Shown here in pieces: positions 4,627-6,194 of a stretch of 6,194 nucleotides of DNA. Each line of letters starts with the position of its first letter. The stretch's first letter is position 1. The DNA comes from Candidatus Kaiserbacteria bacterium. Lineage in GTDB: Bacteria > Patescibacteriota > Minisyncoccia > Phycocordibacterales > UBA2100. The notes below the pieces were generated by a model that worked only from the letters and a program-made list of their open reading frames with translations, was not told the origin of the DNA and made no database searches. Made by a program: the position numbers and the translations under genes. The stretch covers positions 1-6,194 of the forward strand of contig JALSPS010000107.1 in assembly GCA_026985835.1 (NCBI GenBank). Reading direction: 5' to 3'.

Positions 4627-6177
4627 ATGAAAGAAAAAATAAAGCAACATTATAAAGATGCAACATATAAAACGATGAGTTGGAATAAAATGAGAGTTTG
4701 GTCTTTTTCTTTTGTTTTATCCGTGCTTTTAGCTGCGCTTTTGCTGATATTTGTTTCGTTTGTATTTACCGCTACTGCAAGCGCTGAGGATAATCCGCAA
4801 CCTAGTCGCGCGAGGATGTCCGCTTCTCCGGCAGAAGGGAAGATTCCTCTTGATGTTACTCTAATGATTAGAGCGGATTCTGCGCTACTATGTACAGCTT
4901 ATTCAATAGACTGGGGAGATAAATCCGATCCTATATCTTATACTCCGCCAAGCTTTAATGAAAATTGTGAAGGAGGTCCATTTTATCGAACATTTACACA
5001 TACTTATAAAAAAGTGGGGGTGTATAAAATACAAGCACGCGCAGGAAATAAGGATTTGGCGGATCTTGCAACAATGAAGCTTTATATTTCTGCCGTGGAT
5101 TCGGATAATGCCACAACAACCGCGCTAAATGACGACACACTATGTTTTGTGAATCCAAAAAAAGGATTTAATCCACTCGTTACCGGAGCATATGTTCCCT
5201 TAGGGGGAGAAAAATGTGATGGAAAATACGAGTATTTTGTAGATTGGGGAGATGGTTGGAGGACCCCGACAAGCACATGTTCTCAAAAAACAGAACACTA
5301 CGATACATTTTATCATAAATATGCCACAAGCAGTGATTACACCGCAAAGTTATATAGGTTTTATAAATCTGAAAAAATAGGAGAGGAGGAATGTCAGGTT
5401 TCGGTTTGGGATAGGCCTGAGATAAAATTTAAAATACCAAATTGGCATGCGAGAGCTGTTATAGGGAAGCCACTACATTTGGAATGGGAGATAAGTCATA
5501 CTCCGCCAAAGTTGAAAGGCATTGACCCAACCGTAAGGCTTACCTTTTTAACAAAAGATAATAAACGCGGATTTATCGCTGATTTGAAAACCTCAACTAC
5601 AACATATGAATGGATCCCAACAACGGATACTTGCCCTGATGATCAAATATGTCAGTCATCAATTGTTCCCGGTTTTTATAAGCTTCAGGCAAGTATAATT
5701 TATGATATTTGCGGTGGAGATCCTTTTTGTGGTAAGAATGTACCAACTCTTTCGGAAGATACAACAAAATATGATATTAAAGTTACGACGCATGGAGAGC
5801 CGGGTGAGTCATGGATGATACCGATTGAGGATAAATTATTTGCATATCCGCAAACCTCAAAACATACGCCGGCCATTGTTAATTTTACAACGGTGTTAAA
5901 TAGTAGAGCATCTTGTGGCGGGGGAGTTTATACTGTTGATTTCGGCGATGATGAGACGATTAATATAACTTATCCGCGAGGAAAATGTGAGTCATTTGCA
6001 TCTTCTTTTTCTCATACATATTCATCACCGGGAATTTACACGGTAAAATTAAATAAAAACGGCATTGAAGAAGCTTCCCTTTTCGTGAATGTTGAAAATA
6101 GGCCAAAAACTTCTGGTATTTTTAATAGAGGATTTGCAGCGGTATTTTCTGTTATTAAGAAATTATTTGGATTATGA
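4627..6177 (+). CDS. Secreted cysteine-rich multi-PKD/Ig-like domain protein
   Basis: The 516-residue product is predicted to be exported and to act at or outside the cell surface. Such domains usually mediate adhesion or protein and sugar binding; no enzyme domain is visible. A basic N-region (1-23) precedes a hydrophobic segment (about 24-50) and a signal-peptidase-like ASA site (cut after Ala53). PKD-type signatures occur three times: IDWGD (94-98) with FTHTYKKVGVY (123-133), VDWGDG (205-210) with FYHKY (228-232), and VDFGDD (437-442) with FSHTYSSPGIY (461-471). A divergent Ig-like stretch covers about 265-390. All twelve cysteines (89, 114, 173, 197, 218, 256, 336, 342, 362, 368, 430, 454) lie in the mature part, which suggests disulfides. 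The protein ends in a cationic amphipathic stretch, GFAAVFSVIKKLFGL. Met17 and Met22 are alternative starts; Met22 (4690) has a weak GGA upstream. I chose 4627 for its promoter spacing. If the hydrophobic segment is not cut, it is a membrane anchor. Confidence 0.88.
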   Translation: MKEKIKQHYKDATYKTMSWNKMRVWSFSFVLSVLLAALLLIFVSFVFTATASAEDNPQPSRARMSASPAEGKIPLDVTLMIRADSALLCTAYSIDWGDKSDPISYTPPSFNENCEGGPFYRTFTHTYKKVGVYKIQARAGNKDLADLATMKLYISAVDSDNATTTALNDDTLCFVNPKKGFNPLVTGAYVPLGGEKCDGKYEYFVDWGDGWRTPTSTCSQKTEHYDTFYHKYATSSDYTAKLYRFYKSEKIGEEECQVSVWDRPEIKFKIPNWHARAVIGKPLHLEWEISHTPPKLKGIDPTVRLTFLTKDNKRGFIADLKTSTTTYEWIPTTDTCPDDQICQSSIVPGFYKLQASIIYDICGGDPFCGKNVPTLSEDTTKYDIKVTTHGEPGESWMIPIEDKLFAYPQTSKHTPAIVNFTTVLNSRASCGGGVYTVDFGDDETINITYPRGKCESFASSFSHTYSSPGIYTVKLNKNGIEEASLFVNVENRPKTSGIFNRGFAAVFSVIKKLFGL

Positions 6178-6194
6178 TCTTTTTCAAAAACATA

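Noticed and set aside
5082..5276. Minus-strand open frame of 64 codons inside the PKD-type gene
   Set aside because: It is antisense to a gene with a signal peptide and recognisable domains; no independent support.
1..6194. Alternative genetic code (TGA as Trp or Gly) as in some Candidate Phyla Radiation groups
   Set aside because: No gene contains an in-frame TGA, tryptophan uses TGG, and the PKD-type gene ends at TGA, so the standard bacterial code fits.
1..6194. CRISPR array, insertion sequence, prophage or integrated element at the tRNA
   Set aside because: There are no spaced direct repeats, no transposase or integrase, and no duplicate of the tRNA 3' end that would mark an attachment site.

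Overview
The window is a low-GC bacterial chromosome segment that uses the standard bacterial code: no in-frame TGA interrupts a recognisable gene, and one gene ends in TGA. A small-genome lineage of the Candidate Phyla Radiation (Patescibacteria, Parcubacteria-like) is my best guess. The reasons are the compact housekeeping genes, heavy AAA and ATA use, a short YbeY, an FtsH with a lysine-rich leader, a secreted PKD-type protein, and an apparent tRNA-Ile with a UAU anticodon. This assignment is inference.

Layout. Positions 1-1815 hold a minus-strand cluster, read right to left: a bS21-like ribosomal protein, the rRNA maturation endonuclease YbeY (1 bp gap), and the cell-division actin homologue FtsA. 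FtsA runs off the left edge; ftsZ would be an expected next gene but is not visible. The 109 bp gap at 1816-1924 is divergent and carries candidate promoters for both directions. Positions 1925-4244 hold ftsH, the membrane AAA+ zinc protease, followed 1 bp later by an unrecognised 89-residue gene. A tRNA gene with its own promoter lies at 4350-4422. Positions 4423-4626 contain no supportable gene, only the promoter of the last gene. Positions 4627-6177 encode a secreted, cysteine-rich protein with several PKD/Ig-like domains.

How the genes fit together. The left cluster joins ribosome assembly or initiation (bS21, YbeY) to division (FtsA). The right cluster contains membrane protein quality control (FtsH), decoding of AUA codons (tRNA) and a cell-surface or exported protein. 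No gene start in the window has a clear Shine-Dalgarno sequence. Several candidate -10 boxes sit so close to the start codon that leaderless or nearly leaderless mRNAs are predicted.

The most unusual item is the tRNA with anticodon UAU, which carries most bacterial isoleucine identity elements. I see no CRISPR array, insertion sequence, prophage, or wholly new multigene system.
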